In this document: positions 25,245 to 32,891 of the stretch, piece after piece
Position numbering within the stretch: position 1 is the stretch's first letter
Layout of the letters: the number at the start of each line of letters is the position of its first letter
DNA from: Anaerolineales bacterium
GTDB lineage: Bacteria; Chloroflexota; Anaerolineae; Anaerolineales; Villigracilaceae
Assembly: GCA_026928255.1 (NCBI GenBank)
Contig: JAIXKJ010000003.1
Span: 273,833 to 337,832 of the forward strand
Direction of reading: 5' to 3'
Length of the DNA stretch: 64,000 nt
Position numbers and translations under genes: made by a program
The notes under the pieces: generated by a model
What the model was told of the DNA's origin: nothing
What the model saw: the letters and a program-made list of their open reading frames with translations, nothing else
Databases searched by the model: none

Positions 25245-25390
25245 GGAGGGAAAGATGTCGGGTTATGGCGAACCCGGAAGGCTTCCGCTGATCTCTCGAT
25301 TTTCAGGCGCTTGCGCGTCCTTAACTCCATTTCGCAATGGAGAACCTTCGTCCTCGTCAACCCCGCGCTTTTACGCGGAGTCCATGCGCT
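25245..25390 (-). ncRNA. glmS ribozyme/riboswitch (glucosamine-6-phosphate-activated)
   Basis: On the minus strand the leader contains AGCGCATGGACT, matching the cleavage-site start AGCGCCTGGACT of known glmS ribozymes (cleavage expected between 25390 and 25389), then GGGGTTGACGAGGAC, then ATCGAGAGATCAGCGG and CCTTCCGGG. These are the conserved core strings in the right order. P1 is short (CCGCG/GCGGG). Compared with the Thermoanaerobacter type, an extra hairpin (CTCCATT/AATGGAG) and a second small stem are inserted between the GACGAGG strand and ATCGA. The gene downstream is glmS, as expected. The span 25114-25244 up to the start codon holds no gene. Confidence 0.85.
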
Positions 25391-25434
25391 GACTTTCCCT
25401 TGTCGTCTGACTCCTTTCTGTAATGAGCTTGCGG

Positions 25435-25440
25435 ATTATA
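25435..25440 (-). promoter_or_regulatory. -10 box of glmS
   Basis: TATAAT on the minus strand lies about 45 bases before the predicted ribozyme cleavage site. No good -35 is visible because the terminator of the upstream operon is in that place. Confidence 0.55.
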
Positions 25441-25447
25441 CCGCATC

Positions 25448-25476
25448 AAAAACGCCAACCGTTTGGCTGGCGTTTT
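25448..25476 (-). terminator. Terminator of the TadE/TadG operon
   Basis: AAAAACGCCA(A/G)CC pairs with GG(C)TGGCGTTTTT around a short loop, 15 bases after the stop of the last pseudopilin gene. Confidence 0.85.
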
Positions 25477-25490
25477 TGATGTTAGCCGTT

Positions 25491-26624
25491 CTACTGTCTT
25501 GGCTTGGGAGTCTGCGAAGGCGTCGGTGATGATGTCCTCGTCGCTGTCGGTATCTTCGGCGTCGGCGACAAGGTTGGCAATGGCGTATCTGTTCTTGTCG
25601 GCGTCGGTCTCGTCGCTGTTGCCGTTGGCGTAAATGTCCTTGTGCCTGTGGATGTTCTTGTGGGCGTGATGGTAGGCGTGAAGGTCTTTGAAGGCGTAAA
25701 CGTAATAGTAGGCGTATTCGTTATTGTGTATGTGGGCGTAAAGGTAGGCGTTCTCGAAGGCGTATAGGTAACTGTGGACGTAAACGTCATCGAAGGCGTA
25801 AAGGTTTTTGAAGGCGTGAAGGTCAATGAAGGCGTAAACGTCAGTGAAGCCGTAGTTGTAGCGGTACGAGTGTTCGTTGCGGTTCGGGTAAATGTAGGCG
25901 TGCGGGTAAATGTGGGCGTAAAAGTCTTTGAAGGCGTAAATGTGTTGGTCGGAGTGTTGGTTGCGGTGGGGGTGTCTGTAACAACAAATCCGCCCGTGTC
26001 GTCGCCGTCAACTGCAGGCGTGGGGTAAACGAGAAGTTGGGCGGTGTCGAATGTTTCGTTTCTGCCAACTCGGTAGGAAGCAAGGTGAATCATATCGGGC
26101 TTGACTCCGAAAGTTGGCAACACCATAAACGTGAAATTATAGTCGGCGGCAACAATCACTTTTTCACCGGGAACGCCTGCGCTTTCAGCGCCAGACGGAA
26201 GGCATTTTGCATAAGCGGTCGAACTGGAATTTCCCATTTGAGGAATTCTAAAATAATCGCTGATGCTTTGATCTTCGGGTCCGGAACAGACCGTGATATT
26301 AAGATATTCGTTAGCGGACTGCGCTAAAGATTCGTTGTAATTAAAACCGACAAGCATGCGTCGCGTTTCGTTTTCAATTGAAAGCCGCCGCGCTACCGCC
26401 TCGTTAGAATCAAGGCTGGCGTCAAAAGCGCCTGCTGTGGCATAACGCAAACCAAAGCGCGTGGAGTTTTCCAACACCTGCCAAGCGTAAAATAATCTGC
26501 CAAATTCTAAAAGCCCGACAAGAGTAACCGTCAGAATGGGAATAATGAGCGCAAACTCGACCATCGCTTGCGCGCGGCGTTCCTTTTCTTTCAACTTTTT
26601 AATAAGCGAATGTATAAATTTCAT
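25491..26624 (-). CDS. TadE-like pseudopilin protein with long Thr/Pro-rich repeat stalk
   Basis: A 377-residue protein. After a short basic leader comes RRAQAMVEFALIIPILTVTLVGLLEFGRLFYAWQ, the TadE class III prepilin-like signal with the hydrophobic helix that follows a Glu-containing processing region. Residues about 60-215 are a globular part. Residues about 215-377 are a low-complexity stalk of T-x-T-P type units (TFTPSKTFTPT, TPSLTFTPS). Because the stalk is at the C-terminus with nothing after it, it may span the envelope or be glycosylated. GGAG precedes the ATG. It is the last gene of the pseudopilin cluster. Confidence 0.85.
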   Translation of the reverse strand: MKFIHSLIKKLKEKERRAQAMVEFALIIPILTVTLVGLLEFGRLFYAWQVLENSTRFGLRYATAGAFDASLDSNEAVARRLSIENETRRMLVGFNYNESLAQSANEYLNITVCSGPEDQSISDYFRIPQMGNSSSTAYAKCLPSGAESAGVPGEKVIVAADYNFTFMVLPTFGVKPDMIHLASYRVGRNETFDTAQLLVYPTPAVDGDDTGGFVVTDTPTATNTPTNTFTPSKTFTPTFTRTPTFTRTATNTRTATTTASLTFTPSLTFTPSKTFTPSMTFTSTVTYTPSRTPTFTPTYTITNTPTITFTPSKTFTPTITPTRTSTGTRTFTPTATATRPTPTRTDTPLPTLSPTPKIPTATRTSSPTPSQTPKPRQ

Positions 26625-26639
26625 TTCGTTCTCCGTGTC

Positions 26640-28247
26640 TTACTGAGAAATCTTAGTCGAAATATTTCGAGCAATTAAATCAAATGAATAGCTTAAAATC
26701 TCGCTGTTTTTTGCGAGCGTAAAAATTCCATGCGTAATATTAGAGTTCAGGGCGTCCCCGGCTTCTAATGCGATGTACTCCAAGAGCGCCGCGGCGGGCG
26801 GTTCTTCGCTAAGGTTGTCTACTGGATCATCTATGTCCACTGATGTATCCCATTTTTTTGCGGGTTCTGCGATTTGTTTTCCAAGTCCAATTGTATAAAT
26901 AATGACGCCTTTGCTGGATGACGCTGCTAATACGTCTGCCGAGTCGCGAGCGTAGTCGTCGGGGTCGTAAAGACGTATCTTTTTTGTGATTCCTGAGACT
27001 GGATTTTTCCAATTTACGAGCGGATCGCTAAGACTGTGTCGAGTGCTTGGCTTTGAATCGTTGCACCAATAAACGCCGCCGTAGTAAGGTTTATAGTCAA
27101 AGAAAGTTGTTTCTGGACAATAACCATTGGGAAGGTTGACTGAACCGCTATTAACTGGATCTGTTGCATTTGCGCGTCCGCCGAAAAGACCGACGACAAT
27201 CCACAACGCTTGCAACCGCATTTTGGAAGAATCGCCGCTGCCTTGTAAAGCGTATTGGGCTAACTTTAATGCGCCGCCAATGTTGTTGGACGTGCAAGAA
27301 GACGGATTTTGATTTGGGTTTTTGTCGAAATTTTCGTAAGCAGGACAGACGACAGAGGTAAATTTTCCTAAATTATTGTATGCTCGACATTGTCCTTCTA
27401 AAGTGTCGTTTGAGTACGGGTTCGCGCAAACTCGAGGATTGAATACGTTAATGTTCGTAATCGCGGTATTGATTTGCGAACCGTCAAAGGATAACGGCCG
27501 CACTTCCACCGGATTCCTGTCGCCGTTTACAGATTGACTTGTTGTTGTAATAATGGCGACGCGGTCATAATTAGGATAAATTAATTTCTTAACAAAGTTT
27601 GCCGCCGTAGTCTTTACAGTCTTCATCGGCTGACAAGGATGGTCGTTTGACGCGGCGGTATTGCAACGATTAGGATCGTTGAGCGGGCTGTATGGGTCGG
27701 GCGTTCCTGTTGCCGAAGTCTCGTTCGCCATAAAGCCGGATGTGTCCAAAATTAACACAAGATCCATTGTAGAGGCTTCGCCGACAGCGGTTGCGGTTAA
27801 GGTTATGTCTCTAATGCCGATAACGCGCAGAAATCCTAATTGCGAAGAGACCGAAGCCACGATTTCTACGAGTTTGCGGTTGTTTTCGGGGCGAGTTGTG
27901 GGGTTGGGATTGCATAAAGCAGGACGATCGCTCGTGTCCTCGCAGGTGCGCATGATTAAGGTGCTTGCTTGAATGTCATTTAATTGCAAGAAATTAATCG
28001 CCGCTTCGCGCATCGCCGTTCGGTTTAATTGTACGGGAGTAATATCTGGGTCGGGACGATATTCTTGCGCAGCGGCGATGGCAGCGGCGTCCACCGCTCT
28101 TTTCAATTTGCCATATTGAATCAGCGTTAAGCCAGTGTCGGTAACTAACCCGACCATAGCGACCAGCCCGATAAACGCAAAAATAATCAAGATAATAGCT
28201 TGACCGCGTTCTGACTTTTGAGATTTTTGTGAAAAAATATTCTTCAT
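26640..28247 (-). CDS. TadG-like protein with N-terminal pilus-assembly helix and von Willebrand A domain
   Basis: A 535-residue protein. Residues 10-45 hold the TadG/TadE-like helix (ERGQAIILIIFAFIGLVAMVGLVTDTG). From about residue 155 a vWA domain begins with DLVLILDTSGFMANET; the metal-ion motif DxSxS is only partly kept because the second Ser is Phe. A region with YDRVAIITTTSQSVNGDRNPVEV is also typical of vWA. The protein probably acts at the cell surface in pilus or adhesion assembly. It follows the preceding TadE gene by 15 bases. Confidence 0.85.
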   Translation of the reverse strand: MKNIFSQKSQKSERGQAIILIIFAFIGLVAMVGLVTDTGLTLIQYGKLKRAVDAAAIAAAQEYRPDPDITPVQLNRTAMREAAINFLQLNDIQASTLIMRTCEDTSDRPALCNPNPTTRPENNRKLVEIVASVSSQLGFLRVIGIRDITLTATAVGEASTMDLVLILDTSGFMANETSATGTPDPYSPLNDPNRCNTAASNDHPCQPMKTVKTTAANFVKKLIYPNYDRVAIITTTSQSVNGDRNPVEVRPLSFDGSQINTAITNINVFNPRVCANPYSNDTLEGQCRAYNNLGKFTSVVCPAYENFDKNPNQNPSSCTSNNIGGALKLAQYALQGSGDSSKMRLQALWIVVGLFGGRANATDPVNSGSVNLPNGYCPETTFFDYKPYYGGVYWCNDSKPSTRHSLSDPLVNWKNPVSGITKKIRLYDPDDYARDSADVLAASSSKGVIIYTIGLGKQIAEPAKKWDTSVDIDDPVDNLSEEPPAAALLEYIALEAGDALNSNITHGIFTLAKNSEILSYSFDLIARNISTKISQ

Positions 28248-28262
28248 AATAGCTCTTTTATA

Positions 28263-28949
28263 TTATGGAGACGGAGTCGGCGTTTTGGGAAACGGCTTTG
28301 CGTAAACCGTCGGCATGGCGACTGAGGCGTATAACATCATTGGATTTGTCGGCGACATAAACGGGCGGGTAAAGGGTGTATTTAGGACGCCCGTATACCC
28401 ATAAAAAACTTCTATGGTTAATAAGCCTGCGCTAATAGGAGTGGCGCCGTCTTTTTTTAATAAGGTCTCTACGGCAGAGTCTGTGTATTGAGAGGCGGGT
28501 GTGGTGTCGCTGTATAACCTATAATAAGTTCCTGCAGGGCGGCGATCAACGCTGATTGTGCCAGTGTCGTCTACAATCGCTTCAATTAATGAAACGAGAA
28601 CGTTATCCCGACTCGAATTAAAAGGGATTTGACGCGCCGCTGGTTCGTCCGGCGGAGCGAGATCCTCTACGACATATTGGGCGACATTTGCGAAGAAGTT
28701 TGTGTCAATATCGCCGCCCGCGAGAAACGGGCTGATTGTGCTATACCGTCTGCCCGCGTTGCGGATGGCGTCTTGCAAAGAGAGATAAGTATTTAACATG
28801 AAGCCAAATTCAACCATGCCTAAAAGCAGAAGCATTAAGATAGGAATCGTAACGGCAAACTCTACCAGACTTTGCGCTTTCGCTTTTTGACGCTTTTTAG
28901 CGTGCGTCTTGGTTGGCGGGAAGCCGAACTTCCCTAAAAATGACTTCAT
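28263..28949 (-). CDS. TadE-like pseudopilin protein
   Basis: A 228-residue protein. The basic N-terminus is followed by KAQSLVEFAVTIPILMLLLLGMVEFGFMLNTYLSLQDAIRNAGR, the TadE hydrophobic helix. The C-terminal region is globular and ends in a short Thr/Pro tail (FPKTPTPSP). The start at 28949 is preferred over the longer frame (to 29081), which would add a leader unlike TadE proteins. Its upstream gap (28950-29120) holds a TATAAT at 29034-29039 on this strand, so it may have its own promoter. Confidence 0.8.
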   Translation of the reverse strand: MKSFLGKFGFPPTKTHAKKRQKAKAQSLVEFAVTIPILMLLLLGMVEFGFMLNTYLSLQDAIRNAGRRYSTISPFLAGGDIDTNFFANVAQYVVEDLAPPDEPAARQIPFNSSRDNVLVSLIEAIVDDTGTISVDRRPAGTYYRLYSDTTPASQYTDSAVETLLKKDGATPISAGLLTIEVFYGYTGVLNTPFTRPFMSPTNPMMLYASVAMPTVYAKPFPKTPTPSP

Positions 28950-29033
28950 AGTTTTTGAAAGAATCCTAATTTCGTTCAATTTTATCAAAATACGGGGGCT
29001 GCGGAGAAGGCTAGTTAGTTTCGCTCTTACCAC

Positions 29034-29039
29034 ATTATA
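29034..29039 (-). promoter_or_regulatory. Possible -10 box for the downstream TadE/TadG genes
   Basis: A TATAAT lies on the minus strand about 85 bases before the TadE start at 28949. No convincing -35 is seen. Confidence 0.3.
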
Positions 29040-29120
29040 AGCGAATTTCAAATAGATTTTAATGGCGCAAGCGCCCTGCAACGCTTTCAGTTCTGTAAGA
29101 AATTTGGCAAGGCAACCTCG

Positions 29121-30386
29121 CTATTTTATCAGAACAACCTCTGGCATAGTAAGCGTTTCCCAGTTTTGTTCGGGTTTGTAGTTGATGCGGATGTTGTTGT
29201 CGCCGTTTACGTCAATTGTATAGGCGACGATTTTGCTGTAATAAGTGGCGGTGGTGTTCGTGTGAGGTCCGTAAAGGCGAAGCGACGCTCTTGGCGCGAG
29301 AATAGTCCCGACTAAGATCGAATCGCTGGTTGCATTAAGCGTGATGGCGCGCGTGTTTTCAATCGGCATGTAAAACAGCAAGCCTTTGTACGCTCCGCTT
29401 TTTGGCGCGCTCAAATCGAGATGCGCGTGGCTGCCTAAGAAAATATTTCCGTTTTTGACGACGAAGAGGACGCCTGTCCCTTCCAGCTGACCGTCGTCGA
29501 GGTAGAAGTCGCCGTTGAGACAATAGACGCCAGATTCTAACATCGTGATTTCCGGCGGCGGAAAAATGTCTTCGTCCCAGTAGCCCGATTGCATCACGCC
29601 TGTTTTGTAGTCGGCGACGGCTTCTTTCTCGCAGCCGATTTTTGGAAATTGATAAGGCGGCGGGTAGGGGATAGGCGGAATGTTCGTCTCGACGGGGTAG
29701 GGCGTGATGAGGCGCGGCTTTTGGATGTCTGCGCCGCCGACGACAGAGATGCGGTCGTTTCCAGCCACGCGGACGCTTCCGTTGCCGTAGGAGGTAAAGG
29801 CGCAAGTCGGGTTGGCGGAGTTGACGAATAATCCGCCGCCGCTAAGGTTGACGGTTGATTCGCTGTACACGCGAAATCCAAACGCTTGGCGTTCGCGGTC
29901 GCATTCGGATTTTGTCGCCAAACTGACCATTGCGTAGCCTGGAAACATTTCGCCCATTTCTGACGGTTTGGATTGGGCGATGGCTTGCGCCGCGCTGGTA
30001 ACGGTTGGGATGCCGATGACGATTCCGAAGTAGGTTCTCAAATGCGAGGTGATTTTGACTTCGATGTATTGCGAGTCGTTTTTGTACGGTCCGTCGAGCG
30101 GGGGCGTGTTCATTTCAACGATGTTGTTTACGCCGTCGTTGTTGTAGCCGTTGGTCGCGGCGACGGCTAAAGCGGCGGCGCGCCAGTTCCCGCCTTTGAT
30201 GCGAGTCAGGGCGGCGGTCAGCGCGGCGGAGGAGGCGGCGTTTTCGGCGCGGCGGCGGTCAATGTAGGCGTTCGTTCCGTCTATGGCGAGCGCGGACGCG
30301 CCAATTAAACCGATGATGGCGAAGACAATCAAGATGATGGCTTGACCGCGTTCGCCGCGGCGGGGAGGAGAGGAAGTTATTGACAT
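29121..30386 (-). CDS. TadG-like pilus-assembly protein with large beta-rich C-terminal region
   Basis: A 421-residue protein. The N-terminal helix (GERGQAIILIVFAIIGLIGASALAIDGTNAYIDRRRAENAA) is the TadG-type signal. The rest has repeated Gly- and Val-rich strands (GGGLFVNSANPTC, GNGSVRVAGNDRISVVGGADI, GVYCLNGDFYLDDGQLEGTGVLFVVKNGNIFLG), which suggest a beta-helix or polymer-forming fold. The start at 30386 is chosen by its position inside the end of the preceding TadE gene (10-base overlap) and by the signal helix. Confidence 0.82.
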   Translation of the reverse strand: MSITSSPPRRGERGQAIILIVFAIIGLIGASALAIDGTNAYIDRRRAENAASSAALTAALTRIKGGNWRAAALAVAATNGYNNDGVNNIVEMNTPPLDGPYKNDSQYIEVKITSHLRTYFGIVIGIPTVTSAAQAIAQSKPSEMGEMFPGYAMVSLATKSECDRERQAFGFRVYSESTVNLSGGGLFVNSANPTCAFTSYGNGSVRVAGNDRISVVGGADIQKPRLITPYPVETNIPPIPYPPPYQFPKIGCEKEAVADYKTGVMQSGYWDEDIFPPPEITMLESGVYCLNGDFYLDDGQLEGTGVLFVVKNGNIFLGSHAHLDLSAPKSGAYKGLLFYMPIENTRAITLNATSDSILVGTILAPRASLRLYGPHTNTTATYYSKIVAYTIDVNGDNNIRINYKPEQNWETLTMPEVVLIK

Positions 30387-30847
30387 GGCGGCTGTAAAAT
30401 AATGCTCGACGAAACGCTGGAAATCTCGACGCGATTCGAGCCGAGAAAGCGACCGATGAACGGAAAGAGAATCGGGTATTTGAATGTAACTTTTACTTGA
30501 ATAGAATTTGCCGCGCCGTTCGTAACGCCCTGACACGCCGCGCCGATGGCGGAAACGTCCACGCGAACGTTTTCTTTGCTTAGCAGGTCAACGGGCGAGG
30601 AGAAGACTTCGCCTGGTTTGCGCGGTTGAATGTTGCGGGCGCGGTTTTCGATTTCCGCTTTGTTGCGCGGGTTGAACGAGCCGTATAACGCGCCTTCTTG
30701 CGCCGACTCGCGGAGGACAGAATATGAAAAAAGCGCCATGCCGATGTCGAACGCGCCGAGCAAAATTAAAAGAATAACGGGCAGGCTGATTGCCACTTCG
30801 ATTAAACTTTGCCCTTTTTGATTCGGAGAAGATTTGGCGACGCGCAT
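30377..30847 (-). CDS. TadE-like pseudopilin protein
   Basis: A 156-residue protein. The signal region reads NQKGQSLIEVAISLPVILLILLGAFDIGMALFSYSVLRESAQEGALYG, which is the TadE pattern. The rest is a small globular domain ending in two Cys-containing stretches (AACQGVTNGA, QPPCQ). The ATG at 30847 lies 1 base after the stop of the preceding gene; a TTG start at 30865 is possible but would add only six residues. Confidence 0.8.
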   Translation of the reverse strand: MRVAKSSPNQKGQSLIEVAISLPVILLILLGAFDIGMALFSYSVLRESAQEGALYGSFNPRNKAEIENRARNIQPRKPGEVFSSPVDLLSKENVRVDVSAIGAACQGVTNGAANSIQVKVTFKYPILFPFIGRFLGSNRVEISSVSSSIILQPPCQ

Positions 30848-30848
30848 A

Positions 30849-31985
30849 TTAATTTCTTGAATCAATCGGGTAACTGATGCAGCCCGGCGTGCCGAGCCCG
30901 ATGAGGATGCGCTCTGTGCCGTCTTGCAGTTTATAGTTTTGATCGAAGGTAAATTTGATTATCGATTCGCCGATGGGGATGAACGGATAATAAGCGGGGA
31001 TGACCGTCGAAGGCGAGAGGAGCGCGCCCGTCCACTCTTGGTTTGCCAATTCGACTTTTCGCAACGTCAGCGGGTTGGGAGCGCCGCCGGTCGCGTTGTT
31101 CCATTCGACATAGACGGAAGCGGCGGAGAGGACGTGTCCTGTGTTGTTGCTAAGTTCCATGTACATTACGTTGTCTTTGAATTTCAATTTGCCGTGCGAA
31201 ACCGCGTACATGCCCGAACAAGCGATGGGCGTCGCCGTCAGCGTGGGGGTGAGCGAAGCGGTCAGCGTGATGGTCGGCGTAAAGGTCAGCGTGGGCGGGG
31301 CGGTGTTGGTCGGCGTGCGCGGAAAGGCGGTGCGGATTGCGGCGAAGGTGGCGTTGGTCGGCGCGACAGTCGGCGGCTCGACGGTGAACGTGGCGATCTC
31401 CGTCTGCGTGGGGATGCGCGAAGGCGTGGCGCTTTCGGCGGCGAAACCCGTCGGCATGGCAGAGCCGAAAATGGGGACGGAAATCAAAAATGTGTGCGCG
31501 TTGGCGGAGACGACTTCCAGCGGTTGCAAATTGCCGAGCGTGAGAATCGGCTCGTACGAAGCGCTGACTTGCACGATGATTCGGTCGCCGTTGCGGATGA
31601 CGTTGTCGCCGACGGGGCAAGTGTCCGCGTCGGGGTCGGGGTCAACGTCTGGAATAGGAATCTGCTCTCCGCCAGGCGTGATGCCGCGATCGTAAGTGAT
31701 GGTTACGGAATCAAATTCGGTCAAAATCGCGGACTGATTCGCCGCGTCGCGGATGCCGTCGCAGTCTTGATAATAAATCGCGTTCGTCAACGATTCGCCG
31801 CTGCCCGCGCCGTAACGCGCCGCTTGACGCGAAGCGTTCGCCACTGAAGCGAAGACGAAAATCAAGCGCGAGACTTCGACGATTCCGTAAAGGAGCAGAA
31901 CCAGCAAAGGCAGCACAAGCGCGAATTCGACCATCGCTTGCGCGCGCGTTTTCTTTTGCGGACGGGGCGTATTTTTGCGAATCAT
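30849..31985 (-). CDS. TadE-like pseudopilin protein with Thr/Pro linker and C-terminal beta domain
   Basis: A 378-residue protein. KTRAQAMVEFALVLPLLVLLLYGIVEVSRLIFVFASVANASRQAARYG is the TadE signal helix. Residues about 60-190 form a first domain, about 190-255 a Thr/Pro/Ala linker (TNTAPPTLTFTPTITLTASLTPTLTATP), and about 255-378 a C-terminal beta-rich domain (MYAVSHGKLKFKDNVMYMELSNNTGHVL). The ATG overlaps the prepilin peptidase stop (TAATG), consistent with processing by that enzyme. Confidence 0.84.
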   Translation of the reverse strand: MIRKNTPRPQKKTRAQAMVEFALVLPLLVLLLYGIVEVSRLIFVFASVANASRQAARYGAGSGESLTNAIYYQDCDGIRDAANQSAILTEFDSVTITYDRGITPGGEQIPIPDVDPDPDADTCPVGDNVIRNGDRIIVQVSASYEPILTLGNLQPLEVVSANAHTFLISVPIFGSAMPTGFAAESATPSRIPTQTEIATFTVEPPTVAPTNATFAAIRTAFPRTPTNTAPPTLTFTPTITLTASLTPTLTATPIACSGMYAVSHGKLKFKDNVMYMELSNNTGHVLSAASVYVEWNNATGGAPNPLTLRKVELANQEWTGALLSPSTVIPAYYPFIPIGESIIKFTFDQNYKLQDGTERILIGLGTPGCISYPIDSRN

Positions 31986-32770
31986 TAGGCTAGGAAAAAA
32001 CTTAAGAATTGCGGAAAGAAAACGATCAATCCTGCGCCGAGAATGAAGTATGGACCATACGGCAGGAAGACCATCAGCGCGTTGGAATGATAGCGACGAG
32101 TGATAAATAACCCCGCCAAAAATAACACGCTGACGATTCCGCCGAGCAACACGCTGACGAGAATCATAAACCAGACGAGGGGCCAGCCGACGAGCAAGCC
32201 CAATATCGTAACGAGGATGACGTCGCCTTGACCGAGCGCTTCTTCGTCGTCCGCTTCAAAGCCTTGCGCGCGCAATTTTTTCGCGCGGATTTTTGAGAAC
32301 AAAACGCCGAAGTAATAAAAGGCAAGCATGATGACCAACCCGCCGACTGCGCCTAAAAGAGTCGGGGCGATGCCGTGAGCGAAGATTCCCAGCGCCAGCG
32401 CCAGCGCCGCGCCGACGATGCTCGTCGGGTGGAGGATGAGGCGATGTTCCAAATCCACGACGACGACCGCGCCGAAGTAAAGCAAGAGCGCCGCGCCCAT
32501 CCAATAGTTTAGTTTGAGCGGCGGATTGAGAAAAATGTAAACGTTCAACGCGACCATGACGAGTTGCGTGATCCACGCTCGCGGCGGGCGGGCGTGCCTT
32601 TGCGAACAAGGCTTGAAGAGCAGATAATCCGCGAGGGAAAATTCCGCGCCGCATTGCAAGCAAACGGGTTTGCTCAAACGTCGCGTGTAGGGCAAAACGT
32701 CCGCGAGATAATTGACCGCCCAACCTGAAAGCCAGCCGACCAAAAGAGGGAAGATTAACGTTAACGTCAT
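31985..32770 (-). CDS. Type IV prepilin peptidase (A24 family)
   Basis: A 261-residue polytopic aspartic protease that cleaves prepilin-like leaders. Conserved acidic sites are VVVDLEHRLILHP and GQGDVILVTILG, the two aspartates of the A24 family. The N-terminal cytoplasmic loop has CLQCGAEFSLADY and a later Cys (KPCSQRH), a possible zinc site. It is the first gene of the cluster and probably processes the following TadE/TadG-like leaders. TATAAT lies 6 bases before the ATG, with no Shine-Dalgarno. Confidence 0.9.
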   Translation of the reverse strand: MTLTLIFPLLVGWLSGWAVNYLADVLPYTRRLSKPVCLQCGAEFSLADYLLFKPCSQRHARPPRAWITQLVMVALNVYIFLNPPLKLNYWMGAALLLYFGAVVVVDLEHRLILHPTSIVGAALALALGIFAHGIAPTLLGAVGGLVIMLAFYYFGVLFSKIRAKKLRAQGFEADDEEALGQGDVILVTILGLLVGWPLVWFMILVSVLLGGIVSVLFLAGLFITRRYHSNALMVFLPYGPYFILGAGLIVFFPQFLSFFLA

Positions 32771-32776
32771 CTTGTC

Positions 32777-32782
32777 ATTATA
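32777..32782 (-). promoter_or_regulatory. -10 box of a probably leaderless transcript (prepilin peptidase)
   Basis: A TATAAT on the minus strand is separated by 6 bases from the ATG at 32770. Confidence 0.5.
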
Positions 32783-32838
32783 ATTCTAAAACCCGACGTT
32801 CATCAACGCGCGGCGGATGTAAATCGGCTGTAATGTTT

Positions 32839-32868
32839 TTGGCAGATTTTCTAAACCTTAATTACAAT
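32839..32868 (+). promoter_or_regulatory. murA promoter
   Basis: TTGGCA and TACAAT are separated by 18 bases. The leader would be about 18 bases and contains a GGAG ribosome binding site (32880-32883) before the ATG at 32892. Confidence 0.55.
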
Positions 32869-32891
32869 TCTGCAAGATTGGAGAAACTACG

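Noticed and set aside
25504..26028. CRISPR-like or minisatellite repeats
   Set aside because: The repeats are in-frame coding for a Thr/Pro stalk with varied codons, without constant repeats and unique spacers.
30924..31847. 307-residue forward open frame antisense to a TadE gene
   Set aside because: Low-complexity Arg/Gly/Val composition, no RBS, and the opposite strand has a clear TadE-type protein.
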